Shown here piece after piece: positions 34,516 through 45,146 of a stretch of DNA of 64,000 nucleotides; the stretch's first letter is position 1; every line of letters begins with the position of its first letter. The stretch lies in assembly GCA_023614405.1 (NCBI GenBank), contig CM042693.1:158798731-158862730 (forward strand), in the 5' to 3' direction. Both the position numbers and the translations under genes were made by a program. The notes beneath the pieces are model-generated. The model did not search any database, was not told the DNA's origin, and was given only the letters and a program-made list of their open reading frames with translations. This DNA is from Avena insularis (lineage: Eukaryota > Streptophyta > Magnoliopsida > Poales > Poaceae).

Positions 34516-35442
34516 TTGCCCGGTATGCCCCCAGATCGGGATATCGAGTTTATCATCGAACTAATTCCTGGAACCAGACCCATAGCCCAGAGACCCTATA
34601 GTATGAACCCGTCAGAGCTCGCAAAACTGAAGAAGCAACTGGATTCCATGCTGGAAATTGGATTGATTCAACCCAGTGCATCACCTTGGAGATCACCTGT
34701 CTTGTTTGTGGAGAAGAAGGATGGAGGTAACCGTTTGTGTACAGATTATCGGAAATTGAATGATGTCACCATGAAGAACAAGTACCCCTTTCCCAAGATA
34801 GAAGATTTGTTTGATCAGTTGACCGATGCCAAAGTGTTTTCTAAGATTGATCTTAGAACTGGCTATCATCAACTCAAAATTCATGCAGAGGATATTCCAA
34901 AGACTGCCTTTACCACCAGATATGGATTGTATGAGTATACAGTCATGTCTTTCAGACTAACCAATGCCCCCGCTTATTTCATGAATCTCATGAATAAGAT
35001 TTTTATGGACTTCCTGGATAAGTTTGTCGTTGTTTTCATCGATGACATTCTGATTTATTCCAAATCAGAAGAAGAACATGAGCTACACCTAAGGACCATT
35101 CTTGGAACCCTTAGAGAGCATCAGCTGTATGCAAAGTTTAGCAAATGTGAATTCTGGTTACAGGAGGTAGGATTCCTCGGTCACATTGTATCAGCCGGAG
35201 GAATTGCCGTTGACCCCACCAAAGTGAAAGATGTAGAAGATTGGCAAGCCCCAACCACTCAAACCCAAGTTCGTGCCTTTCTCGGATTGACGGGATATTA
35301 CCGCAAATTCATAGAAGGATTCTCTAGTATCGCCAGACCCATGACCCAATTGCTGAAGAAGGACAAGAAGTTGAATGGACAGACAAGTGTGAAGCGAGTT
35401 ATCAAGAACTCAAGAGGAGATTTATTTCAGCCCCAATCTTGA
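34516..35442 (+). pseudogene. pol of element B: reverse transcriptase
   Basis: 308 codons without a stop covering the whole polymerase. Seen: [58 protein letters not shown], catalytic FIDD at 35035-35046, then the thumb ([46 protein letters not shown]). One base appears lost near 35372, after which the frame runs out of register to the stop at 35442. The domain looks intact apart from this break. Confidence 0.9.
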
Positions 35443-35850
35443 TCATGCCGGATATCACGAAGCCCTTCGATGTGTATTATGACGCATCCAAGATTGGTCT
35501 CGGATGTGTGCTAATGCAAGAAGGCAAAGTTATATCTTATCTATCTCGACAACTGAAGCAACATGAGCAAAACTACCCAACCCATGACCTCGAACTCGCA
35601 GCCGTAGTTCTAGCCCTGAAAACATGGAGACGTTACCTGATGGGAAACCGTTGTGAGATCTATTCAGATCACAAGAGCCTAAAGTATATATTCACTCAGA
35701 AGGAGCTGAATATGAGGCAGAGAAGATGGATTGAGCTAATCAAGGATTACGACCTGGACATTCACTATCACCCTGGTAAAGCCAATGTGGTAGCCGATGC
35801 CCTTAGCAGATTACCGTGCCGCTTGAACTCCATGATTTTGAAGGAGCAAC
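35439..35850 (+). pseudogene. pol of element B: RNase H
   Basis: A frame restored relative to the polymerase, opening at [20 protein letters not shown]. All four acidic positions are visible: Asp in YYDAS, Glu in HDLELAAVV, Asp in YSDHKSLKY and Asp in ADALSR. The same frame continues into the integrase zinc domain. Intact in sequence, unlike the copy in element A. Confidence 0.88.
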
Positions 35851-36714
35851 TAAGTTTGCACAAAGAGATGGAAGATTTTCGGATGGAATTAGTAAGTGAA
35901 GGATTTTTGGCTAACATAGAACTCCAGCCCACTTTAATCAGTCAGATTAAAGAGGCGCTGAAGGGAAATTCCAGTATTGACGGAATCAGGCGTCATATCG
36001 GTACACGCAAAGTACCCAGATTCACCGAGGACGAAGGAGTTCTTTGGTACAAAGGACGCCTTTGTGTACCAGCAGATTCTGAGTTGAAAGAAGTTATCTT
36101 GAAGGAGGCTCATGATACTCTTTATTCTATCCATCCCGGAGGAACTAAGATGTATCAAGATTTAAAAGAGCAATTTTGGTGGCATAAGATGAAGAGAGGA
36201 AATCGGAAGCTATATCGCTAAGTGTGACATATGTCAGCGAGTTAAGGAAGGACATCAAAGACCCGCTGGATTGTTGCAACCCTTGCAGATTCCGGAATGG
36301 AAATGGGGTTCTGTTGGAATGGACTTTATCACTGGACTGCCTACTTCTAGTAGGGGAAATGACTCTATCTGGGTCATAGTGGACAGATTGTCCAAAGTCG
36401 CCCATTTCTTACCTGTCAAGACCACATATCAGAGTTCGAAACTAGCAGAGTTGTACATCGCTAGAATCGTTAGTTTTCTTGGAGTCCCCAAGAACATCGT
36501 ATCGGATCGAGGAACTCAGTTTACCTCGATATTCTGGAAGAAAGTTCAAGAAGGTTTAGGAACCCGTCTAGATTTCAGCACCGCGTATCACCCTCAGACC
36601 GATGGACAAACGGAGCGAGTAAATCAAATACTCGAAGATATGCTGAGAGCATGCGTGTTAGAATATGGATCCAAGTGGGAAGACTGTCTTCCGTTTGCAG
36701 AATTTTCATACAAC
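35851..36714 (+). pseudogene. pol of element B: integrase, cut by the CACTA insertion
   Basis: The zinc-binding N-terminal part is at about 36100-36245 ([22 protein letters not shown]) with a one-base shift near 36200, before CDICQRV. The core has Asp in VGMDFITGLP (about 36322), Asp in VSDRGTQF (36505) and Glu in DGQTERVN (36613), with 35 residues between the last two. Sequence stops at FAEFSYN, where the CACTA terminus begins. The rest of this exon is outside the window. Confidence 0.92.
36712..36714. repeat. Presumed 3-bp target duplication AAC of the CACTA element (left)
   Basis: CACTA elements duplicate three bases. AAC precedes CACTAC here. The right copy is beyond the window and cannot be checked. 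Confidence 0.5.
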
Positions 36715-36728
36715 CACTACTAGGAAAA
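36715..36728 (+). repeat. Terminal inverted repeat, left end of the CACTA element
   Basis: CACTACTAGGAAAA. The partner (TTTTCCTAGTAGTG) is expected downstream of 64000. Confidence 0.88.
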
Positions 36729-36750
36729 TGGCTATAGGTAATCAGCACAT

Positions 36751-37145
36751 CCGTGGCTCACATGGTTGAAGTGCCCCACGGCTAAAACAGGCGTGGCTCA
36801 CCTATGGGCAGTGCCCTACTAGTAACTAGAACAACCGTGGCGCACATGACAATAGTGCGCCACAGATATGTGTGGGCCAGGGCCTTGTTGGCCGCATGCC
36901 AAACATCTGTAGCGCACATAGGGCAGGTGCGCTACGGATGTTAGTGCCAACTGTGGCGCACATGGTGGGGGTGCGCTACGCCTAACGCATGCCCCCTCTG
37001 CTGTGAAACGGCCAGAAACATCTGTGGCGCACTCTGCCTGATGGCGCGCCAGAGGCTAGAACATCCGTGCGTGGCGCACAAGCCATAGTGCACCACGGAT
37101 GTTCCTACTCCCTGTGGCGCACTAGGGCAGAGTGCGCCACGGATG
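36751..37145 (+). repeat. Subterminal array of about eight palindromic units
   Basis: Units of the form GTGGCGCAC - 8 to 12 bases - GTGCGCCAC recur at about 36752, 36792, 36838, 36908, 36951, 37024, 37071 and 37112, spaced 30-75 bases, each followed by a variant of CGGATGT. The first two are diverged. In En/Spm-type elements such subterminal repeats are binding sites of the TNPA-type protein. Here each unit can also fold as a hairpin. Confidence 0.85.
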
Positions 37146-37828
37146 TGTCGATTTTTTTTTACAGCACTTTATGTGCACATGTGTGACCACATCCACCACC
37201 CCACACTTCACATTCCCCTTCTTCTTGCTCCTTAGATCTAGTCGGGATCTTCTCCTTCCCACCTCAATTTCTCCACCCATTCACCATTTTTAGCATGTAG
37301 AACTTGCCTTGGATGTTACATAAGTAATAGAGGAAGGTCTCCGGTGTCTCATCTCCTTCTCCCGGTCGACGCGCGCACCTCTCCTTTCCATCTTTCTCAC
37401 GGTCGGTCTCTCATCTCGGTAAGTTGTCCATGTAAGGATGTGTTCATGTGTATATGGATGATATGCTCATATGTATGTAGATGATCGATGCTTATGATGT
37501 GTGTATGGAGAGGATCGATCGATGGTCTTATGTGTGTGTGTATGGAGAGTATCGATGATGCTCATGCATGTGTGTATGGAGAGGATAATGATATGTTCAT
37601 GTGTGTATGGATCGGTCTCTCTCTCTCTTGTGTTTGTATGTGAACAAGTTGCCATTTGTTTTGCCAAAATGTTGATTCATTTCCATTTTGGCAAGACTTT
37701 CAACATTCATAAAGGTCCTAATTTTAGGATAGGTCATGCCGAAATTTTCTATCGACCATTGCATGCATGCATTCATTATGTGGTTCTAATAGACTTAAAA
37801 TTGTACCGTGTACACCGTGCAGGCAAAA
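37146..37828 (+). other. CACTA leader region with a minisatellite
   Basis: An untranslated region between the subterminal repeats and the transposase start. About 37430-37620 holds a degenerate tandem repeat of a ~35-45-base unit containing TGTGTATGGAGAGGATCGAT and GATGCTCATG. A pyrimidine tract near 37190-37400 may be the 5' leader. ACACCGTGCAG just before the ATG at 37829 could be a splice acceptor. Confidence 0.6.
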
Positions 37829-38142
37829 ATGGTCCGCATAATGAGCGAAGGCATTGTGGCCATATTTGTAAAATGTGCGACGGCCGACATGATACGAAAT
37901 AACAAGACGGATATAAGATGTCCGTGCAGAAGATGCAAACTCAACTGGGTGATCGACCCAGATTTCGGGAATCTGCAGGCGCACCTGCTCCGCCATGGTT
38001 TCATGGATGGATACACTCGTTGGATAAGCGATGACAAAGACGATGGAGACGATGAAGGTGGCCAACATGACGATGATCATCATCACAGCGAGAACGGGCG
38101 AGATGATAAAGAGTCTCCTGGAGATGGTGAAGGTGCGGAAGC
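37829..38142 (+). pseudogene. CACTA transposase (tnpD-like), N-terminal part
   Basis: Starts at ATG 37829 (MVRIMSEGIV). It contains the transposase-associated zinc-type motif IRCPCRRCKL (about residues 29-38) and HLLRHGFMDGYTRW, then a long Asp/Glu/His-rich stretch. The frame is open up to the insertion of the Angela-like element at codon GC|A. After removal of that element and one GAAGC copy it continues in frame at 47019 (ADRDDDD...). The domain is shorter than usual at its N terminus. The product would be the catalytic transposase of an En/Spm-type element. Confidence 0.82.
38138..38142. repeat. Target-site duplication GAAGC (left)
   Basis: Repeated exactly at 47014-47018 on the other side of the Angela-like element. 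Confidence 0.95.
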
Positions 38143-40029
38143 TGTAGGGGTTCGTAGCATGGAAAACAAAAATTTTCTATCGCATACAAACAAACAAGCC
38201 AAGATCTATCTACTAGATTGTAGCAACGAGTCGATGGAATAACTCACCCTCGAAGATTCCAAAGTGTTTAACGAGAGCAGATTCTCGTGGGTGATGTAGT
38301 CGTACTCTTTCCGATCTCAAGATCGCGTAGACGATCCTTCGGCGCCAGCGTTCATGGCGCTCCATGATCGGTCACGTTCGGTGCTCGACGAAGAAGACCT
38401 TCCTCTCCTTGTTCCAGCAGAGCGGAGGTTGTAGCACTCTCCTCGCGATTCCGCAAGACTGTGGCGTGGTACCGGAGGTAGAGGAGATCCTGAGGCTTCG
38501 CCTTAAGCCGGTGCGAGTATGGTGGAGCTTATGAGAGAGGCTATTAGTGGTCTAGTAATTAGACACACCAATTAGAGGGCTCTAAACCAATTAGAAGGCT
38601 CTAAACCGAAACAGCTCTAAACCGGGGTCTAGGTCTAGTTTCTAGTTTAGAGGATAGGAACTTGTGTCTTTAGAGGGGAGGACCTGCCCCTCCCTGTATA
38701 GGTGGGAGGGCTGGCTGCGCCATGGGAGGAGTCCCTCCCAACTCGGCAGTGGGCGCCCGGCTTGGGAGGAGGACTCCTCCCCAACTCGGCCTCCTCCTTC
38801 TCCTCTTTTCCCACTTTCCAAAATTGGCAGTTTGACTTTCAAACTAGCCGTTTGACTTTTCCAATTTAGGAATTAAATAAACCTTTTATTTTGGACAGCG
38901 AGAACACTTAGTACATGATGCAATCATTCCATCTTGCAATGACACATTCATGCACACCATCCCCTCCGGAGTCTTGGGACATTCAGGACCTTCTAGAATG
39001 TTCCGATGAAAACACGGAACCATTCCCCAACTCCGAAATGGGACTTTCCTTATATGAATCTTATTCTCGGACCATTCCGGATCACCTCGTGATATCCGGA
39101 TCCCATCCGAGACTCAACAACATTCGGTCTCTTTCTAATAATAACATAACAAATCAAACAACGTAGAATCCTAAAGTGTGTCTCCCTACGGTTCGTGAAT
39201 TATGCGGACATGATCGAGACACTTCTACGAACAATAACCAATAGAGGAATCTGGAAATTCATATGGCTCCCACATATTTCTACGATTACTTTGCGATCGA
39301 ATGAACCACTTACATACGATACCAATTTCCCTTTGTCTCACGATATGTTACTTATCCGAGGTCATGATCGTCGGTATCTCTGCATACCTAGTTCAACCTC
39401 GTTACTGATAAGTACTCTTTTCTCGTTCCCGTGATATGTGATCCCTTGTGACCAAGTCACATGCTTGCAAGCTAATTGGATGACATTTCACCGAGAGGGC
39501 CCAGAGAATATCTATCCGTCATGTGGATGGACAAATCCCACTCTTGATCCATGTGTTTCAACCAATACTTTCCGAACACCCAATGCCACTTTTATAGCCA
39601 CCCTGTTACGGTGTGGTGTTTGATGACATCAAAGCATCCATCCAGTAAAGGCAATATGCATGATCTCATGGTAGAAGGAATTAGGTTACTATGTATCAGA
39701 AAGCATATAGCAATTGAACTATTGAAATGACTTGATCTTTATGCTACGCTTATCTATAGGAGTATGTCCACCATATCATTCTCCTAACGATATGATCTTG
39801 TTGTTGATAACATCTCAATGTTCATGACAAAGAAACCACATCATCAATCAACCAACAAGCTAGTGAAGTATAGAGGCTATACTAGGGACTTCAAATTAAG
39901 TTTACAAATCACACAAGTATTAATGGTTTCCTTGTTAATACTATTATAGCATGAATGTAAACATTTATCATAAACACAAAGATATATAATAATAACTACA
40001 TTTATTATTACCTCTAGGGCATATCTCCA
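38143..40029 (-). repeat. 3' LTR of the Angela-like element
   Basis: 1887 bp. The outer end TGTAGGGGTTCG is intact. At the inner end the terminal ACA (TGT in element orientation) is missing: CATATCTCCA is followed directly by GGTCTCCC. Confidence 0.93.
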
Positions 40030-40030
40030 G

Positions 40031-40040
40031 GTCTCCCACT
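40031..40040 (-). other. Polypurine tract of the Angela-like element
   Basis: The minus strand reads GTGGGAGAC(C) next to the 3' LTR, as in other copia elements of this group (AAGTGGGAGA). Confidence 0.75.
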
Positions 40041-40059
40041 TGCACTAGAGTCATCCAAT

Positions 40060-40938
40060 CTAGATTACATGGTAATATACGAACACCCATGGCAGTTTGG
40101 TGTTGGTCATGTTTGCCCTCGGGAGAGGTTTAGTCAACGGATCCGCCACATTCAGATCTGTGTGTACTTTGCAAATCTTTATATCCCCATCCGGATATGT
40201 TCTCGAATAGCGTGAAAACGCAGCTTGATATGCTTCACTTCTTGTGTGACCTTGGTTCTTGCGCATTGGCTATGGCGCCCATGTTATCACAGTAGATAGA
40301 CATTGGGTCCAGCACTTGGAACCACCAGCTGTAATGAACTCTTTCATCCATATCGCTTCTTGTGAAGCCTCCGAAGCAGCCATGTATTCCGATTCAGTTG
40401 AAGATCTCGCCACAACGCTTTGCTTTGCACTCCTCCACTAATCGCTGCACCATTCAAAATAAATACGTATCCAGATTGTGATTTAGAATCATCGGATCGG
40501 TGTTCCAACTAGCATCGGTGTAACCCTTAACAACGAGCTGTTCATAACCTCCATAAGAAAGAACCATATCCTTAGTTCTTATCAATTACTTAAGGATGTT
40601 TTTGATCATTGTCAATGATCCACTCGGATCACTTTGATATCTGCTAGTTAGACTAACGACATATGCGATGTCGGGTCTAGTACATAGCATGGCATACATT
40701 AGAGATCCTATGGCTGAGGCATGAGTCTTACTCATCTTTTCTCTATCTTACGCCGATGTCGGACTTTGAGTTTTACTCAAGGTCGTATTAGCAACATGGG
40801 CAAGAACCCTTTCTTGCTATCTTCCATTCAAACCTCTTTAGAACTTTGTCCAAATATGTACTTTGTGACAATGATATTTGGCGTTCGATCTATCTCTATA
40901 AATCTTTATGCCTAATATGGCTGCTTCGCCAAGATTCT
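40060..40938 (-). pseudogene. pol of the Angela-like element: RNase H and connection
   Basis: On the minus strand, in several frames, typical copia RNase H blocks can be read: a GYTDAS motif near 40520, an ESEY motif near 40380, a YCDN motif near 40285, and the end KICKVHTDLNVADPLTKPLPR at about 40105-40170. Between them lie the MYAM..TRPDI..V block (about 40660-40700) and several single-base shifts. Only the last 68 codons are open continuously. Nuclease activity is lost through the frame breaks, not through loss of the acidic residues. Confidence 0.82.
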
Positions 40939-41799
40939 TCATTGAAAACTATTATTCAAATACTCTTTGACACTATTAAGAAGGTCTACATCATTCCCAA
41001 TCAACAATATGTCATCCACATACAGTATTAAGAATGCTACAGAGCTCCCACTCACTTTCTTGTAAATACAAGCTTCTCCATAAGTTTGTATAAAACCAAA
41101 ACTTTTGATTACCTTATCAAAACGTTGATTCCAACTTCGGGATGCTTGCTTCAATCCATAGATGGACCGTTGAAGTTTGCATACCTTGTTAGCATCTTTA
41201 GGATCGACAAAACCTTTGGGTTGTATCATATACAACTCTTCATCAATGTCTCCATTGAGGAATGCTGTTTTGACATCCATCTGCCATATCTCATAATCAT
41301 AATATGCAGCGATTGCTAACATAATCCTCACAGACTTTAGCTTCGCTACCGGTGAGAAAGTCTCATCGTAGTCAACTCCTTGAATTTGTCGAAACCCTTT
41401 TGCGACAAGTCGAGCTTTATAGACAGTAACATTACCATCAGCATCTGTTTTCTTCTTGAAAATCCATTTGTTCTCGACAGCCTTCCGGCCATCCGGTAAG
41501 TCCACCAAAGTCCATACTTGGTTTTCGTACATGGATCCAATCTCGGATTTCATGGCTTCTTGCCATTTATTGGAATCTGGGCTCATCATCGCTTCCTCAT
41601 ATGTCTCGGGGTCATCGGTGTTGTCCACCAACATGACATTCATAACGGAATCATACCAATCTGGAGTGGTACGATTTCTCGTTGACCTCCGAGGCTCTGT
41701 AGCAACTTCAACCGAAGTTTCATGATCACCATCACTAGCTTCCTCTCTTATTGGTGCAGGCACCACAGGAACTTCTTCCGGTCTTTGCGCTACTCGCAA
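40939..41799 (-). pseudogene. pol of the Angela-like element: reverse transcriptase
   Basis: 286 open codons. After a Glu/Pro-rich linker and RRSTRNRTTPDWY come the copia polymerase blocks: WQEAMKSEIGSMYENQVW, KWIFKKKTDADG, YKARLVAKGFRQ, GVDYDETFSPV, MDVKTAFLNGDIDEELYM, LQRSIYGLKQASRSWN and the catalytic YVDDILLIGND (about 40990-41022). The frame is lost just after VKEYLNNSF. This is the best preserved part of the element, and the active site is intact. Confidence 0.92.
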
Positions 41800-41831
41800 T
41801 TCGAGAGAAGGTTCGACAACCTCGTCGAGTT

Positions 41832-42931
41832 CTACTTTCCTTCAGTCACTTCTTTTGAGAGAAATTCCTTCTCTAGAAAGGATCCATTCTTGGCAACAAA
41901 GATTTTGCCTTTGGATCTATGATAGAAGGTATACCCAATAGTTTCCTTCGGGTATCCTATGAAGACGCATTTTTCCGCTTTGGGTTCAAGCTTGTCCGGC
42001 TGTAACTTCTTTACATAGGCCGCATCCCCAAACTTTAAGGAGCGACAATTTAGGTTTCTTCCCAAACCATAATTCATACGGTGTCGTTTCAGCGGTTTAG
42101 ACGGTGCCCTATTTAAAGTGAATGCTGTTTCTAATGCATAACCCCAAAATGATAGTGGCAAATCTGTAAGTGACATCATAGAACGAACCATATCTAAGAG
42201 AGTTCGATTCTGACGTTCGAGACACACCATTACTGCTGTGGTGTTCCGGCGGTGTCAATCTGAAAGTATTCCACATTTCTTCAAATGCTCGCCAAACTTC
42301 GTAACTTAGATATTCACCTCCACGATCGAGCGTAGAAATTTAATCTTTTGTTACGTTGATTCTCTACCTCACTTTGAAACTCCTTAAACTTCTCGAAAGT
42401 TTGGATTTATGTTTCATGAAATAGATATACCCATATCTACTCAAATCATCCGTGAAGGTAAGAACATAACGATAACCATCGGCGATGCTACACTCATTGG
42501 ACCACACACATCGGTATGTATGATTTCCAATAAGTCATAGCTCGCTCCATCATACCGAGAAAATGGAGTCTTAGTCATTTTACCCATCGGACATGCTTCG
42601 CATCTTTCAAGTGATTCAAAATCAAGTGATTCAAGAAGTCCATCGAATGGAGTTTCTTCATCGCTTCACTCCAATGTGACCAAGGCAGCGATTGCCACAT
42701 ATAGGTCAAATTATCGCTTGATTTCAAGCGTTTAGCCTCAATGTTATTAATATGTGTATTTCTACTATCGAGATTCAATATGAATAGACCATCTATCAAA
42801 GGTGCATGTGCATAAAACACATTACTCATATAAATCGAACAACCATTATTCTCGGATTTAAACAAGTAAGCATCTGCAATAAACAAGATCCCGATATAAT
42901 GTTCATGCTCAACGCAGGCACCAAATAACAA
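41832..42931 (-). pseudogene. pol of the Angela-like element: GAG-pre-integrase and integrase
   Basis: The N-terminal zinc-type GAG-pre-integrase region is at 42575-42931 (block LWHRRLGHI diverged to LPWSHW; HLILNHLKDAKHVRWVK shifted). The core is at about 42230-42470 in broken frames, with a TDD-SRYGYIY block near 42440. The C-terminal part is open for 133 codons at 41832-42230: LERQNRTLLDMVRSMM (catalytic Glu region), LPLSFWGYALETAFTLNRAP, CVFIGYPKETIGYTFYH. Multiple stops separate the parts. Confidence 0.82.
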
Positions 42932-43340
42932 TTATTTAAGTATAAAACTAATCCCGATGGTAGATGAAGAGGTAGCGTGCGACGCGATCATATCAACCTT
43001 TGATCCGTTTCTCGCGCGCCGTCACCTCGTTTTTCACTAGCTTCCGTTTATTCTGCAGCTCTGTTTGAGTTACAAATATGAGCAACCGAACCAGTATCAA
43101 ATACCGAGCACTACTACGAATACTAGTGAGATACACATCAATAACATGTATATCGGATATACCTTTCTTCTTGATGTTGCCGTTCTTCAAATCTGCCAAG
43201 TACTTTGGGCAATTCCGCTTCGATGACCTTCTCCCTTGCGGTAAAGCACTCGGTTTCAGGCTGGTCCAGCCTTGGTCCTCTTCGTCGGTATGGTAACTTT
43301 CTTACCACCCTTCTTGAAGTGTCCTTACCTTAGACTTGCC
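42932..43340 (-). pseudogene. gag-pol junction of the Angela-like element, degraded
   Basis: Short frames on the minus strand recall the zinc-knuckle and protease segment of this group: a YLADLK-type block at about 43185-43199, a Lys-rich linker, and a sequence in the place of the SDIFVIE and DTG region. The catalytic DTG of the protease cannot be read. No complete CCHC remains. Confidence 0.6.
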
Positions 43341-44010
43341 TTTCTTGAATTTGGTGGTCTTATTGACCATCAACACTTGGTGCTCTTTCTTGATCTCCAC
43401 TTACGCAGATTTTAACATAGCAAATAGTTCGGCAACTCTTTGTTCATGTTACGCATGTTGTAGTTCATCACAAAGTTCTTGTAACTTGGTGGTAGTGATT
43501 GGAGGATCGGTAAACCCCCAAAGTATTAGGAATCACTATACCCAAACTTTGAAGTTTATTTGCGTGCCTGGACATCTTAAGCACATGCTCACTTGTGGAG
43601 CTACCCTCTTCCATCTTGCAGTTAAAGAACTTTTGAAGCTTCATAACTTTCAATTGCCGCATGAGTCTCAAAAATTAATTTGAGATCCTCGACAATATCA
43701 TATGGGTCGACTCTTCAAACCTTTTACGAAGCTCGATTCTAAACCATACAAGATAGCACATGAACTATGGAGTCTGATTCTTCGGCGAGGTAAACATTCT
43801 TTACTTCATCGGTAGCATCACTGGTGGGTCACCTAGCGGTGCATCCAGCACATAGGTCAAATTACCAGCTGTGAGGACAATCCTCAAATTGCGGAACCAA
43901 TCCATGAAGTTGCTTCCATTGTTTTTCAACTTTTCTTTCTCTAGGAAGCATTAAAATTGATGGTAGGGCTGCCATTGATCTACAACATATTTGCAATAGT
44001 TTAGACTAAG
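43341..44010 (-). pseudogene. gag: gag of the Angela-like element, degraded
   Basis: The minus strand shows, in order and in different frames, NGSNFMDWFRNLRIVL (about 43885-43930), a YVLDAPLGD block (about 43830), and LQKFFNCKMEEGSSTSEHVL...HANKLQSLGI (about 43545-43645). These are characteristic of the copia gag (UBN2-type) of Angela/BARE-1-like elements. At least three frame changes. Confidence 0.78.
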
Positions 44011-45132
44011 TTTATGACAAATTGAGTTCAAATTAATTAATGAAATTAAACTAGGTGAACTCCACTCAAAACAACATCCCTCACATTGTTTAAGTGATCA
44101 CACGAACCAAATCCACTACATCAACACCGATCATCACGAGAGTTGATATAGTTTAAATGTCGAACAATAATCATGTACATAAAATCTACTATATGATTCA
44201 TGCTTTGCCTTTCGGCGATCCGTGTTCTGAGGCCATGTGCATACATGCTAGGCTCGTCAAGACAAACCTTAGCTTCCGCATAAGCAAATCTGGCTTGCTT
44301 ACGTTGTAGTCACCGCGGAATCAAAGACACCCGATCATCACGTGGTGCTTGAGCGACAAGCTTTGTAGCAGTGCATACTAAGGGTGAACACTTTAGAACT
44401 TGAAATTTATGTGCATGAGGATCATCTTATAATGCTACCGTCGTCTACGAAGCAATACAAGATGCATAAAGGATTAACATCACATGCAATTCATAATATG
44501 TGATATGATATGGCCTTTCTTCTTTGTGCTTCCGATCTCCATCTTCAAGCACGAACATGATCTCCATCATCTCGGCATAGCATCAAGGTCAATGGCGCTT
44601 CTTCATGGTTGTCGTCCACCAGCTTCAACTATTACAACTATTTTGAATAGACACGCAGGTCTTAACAGAAATTAAAGACAACCATATGGCTCACGCGGTT
44701 GCCAACTTACAATAAGGAACATTGCATACATCAAATATAATCACAATCATGGCCATATCACATCACTTTGCACACCTGCAAAACAAAGTTAGGCGCTTCT
44801 ACTTTCTTTGCATATTTTACGTGGTTTGGGGCTTTCATAAGTGTCGTTCTAACTACGAACAAGAACCACAACATTGATACTAGCATTGTTGATTACCGTT
44901 GTAAATTGGATCTTAACTATGCTAGGAGAAACAGGCACCATAAAGCCACTTATGCAATACAAGTTGCATGTTAGCGTGGAGCAAGTCTCATGAGCGATGT
45001 CATGTAAGGTTAGCCGGGCTTCATCCCAACATACCGCAAGATGCAAAGTACACAAAAGCAATCTACAATAAAAGCACCAACGCCACAATGACCATTGTGT
45101 TCTACTCGTCTGTGAGATCTACATATAGACAC
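44011..45132 (-). other. Untranslated leader of the Angela-like element
   Basis: Lies between primer site and gag on the minus strand. No coding similarity was seen. A ~1-kb leader is normal in this group. Confidence 0.6.
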
Positions 45133-45144
45133 GGCTCGATACCC
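45133..45144 (-). other. Degenerate primer binding site of the Angela-like element
   Basis: The minus strand reads GGGTATCGAGCC, compared with the usual TGGTATCAGAGCC: one substitution and one missing base. Confidence 0.7.
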
Positions 45145-45146
45145 TT

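Larger units (their letters stand above)
27538..36714 (+). mobile_element. Tekay-type chromovirus, element B, 5' part
   Basis: 5' LTR, primer site, ORF0-like gene, gag, protease, reverse transcriptase, RNase H and the first two thirds of integrase are present in order. At 36714 the integrase is cut by the CACTA element, and the rest (integrase end, chromodomain, 3' LTR) should lie downstream of 64000. Domain order and the overlapping protein motifs make it a relative of element A, but the LTRs align only at their ends and in the exon-like segments, so it is a different subfamily. The five bases before the LTR are ATGGA. Its coding part is much less damaged than that of A. Confidence 0.93.

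Noticed and set aside
36712..36714. Confirming the CACTA target duplication
   Set aside because: The right end of the element is outside the window, so AAC cannot be verified; kept only as a presumed feature.
40259..41725. Plus-strand frames across the Angela-like pol region
   Set aside because: All recognisable copia motifs are on the minus strand; the plus-strand frames are short shadows.
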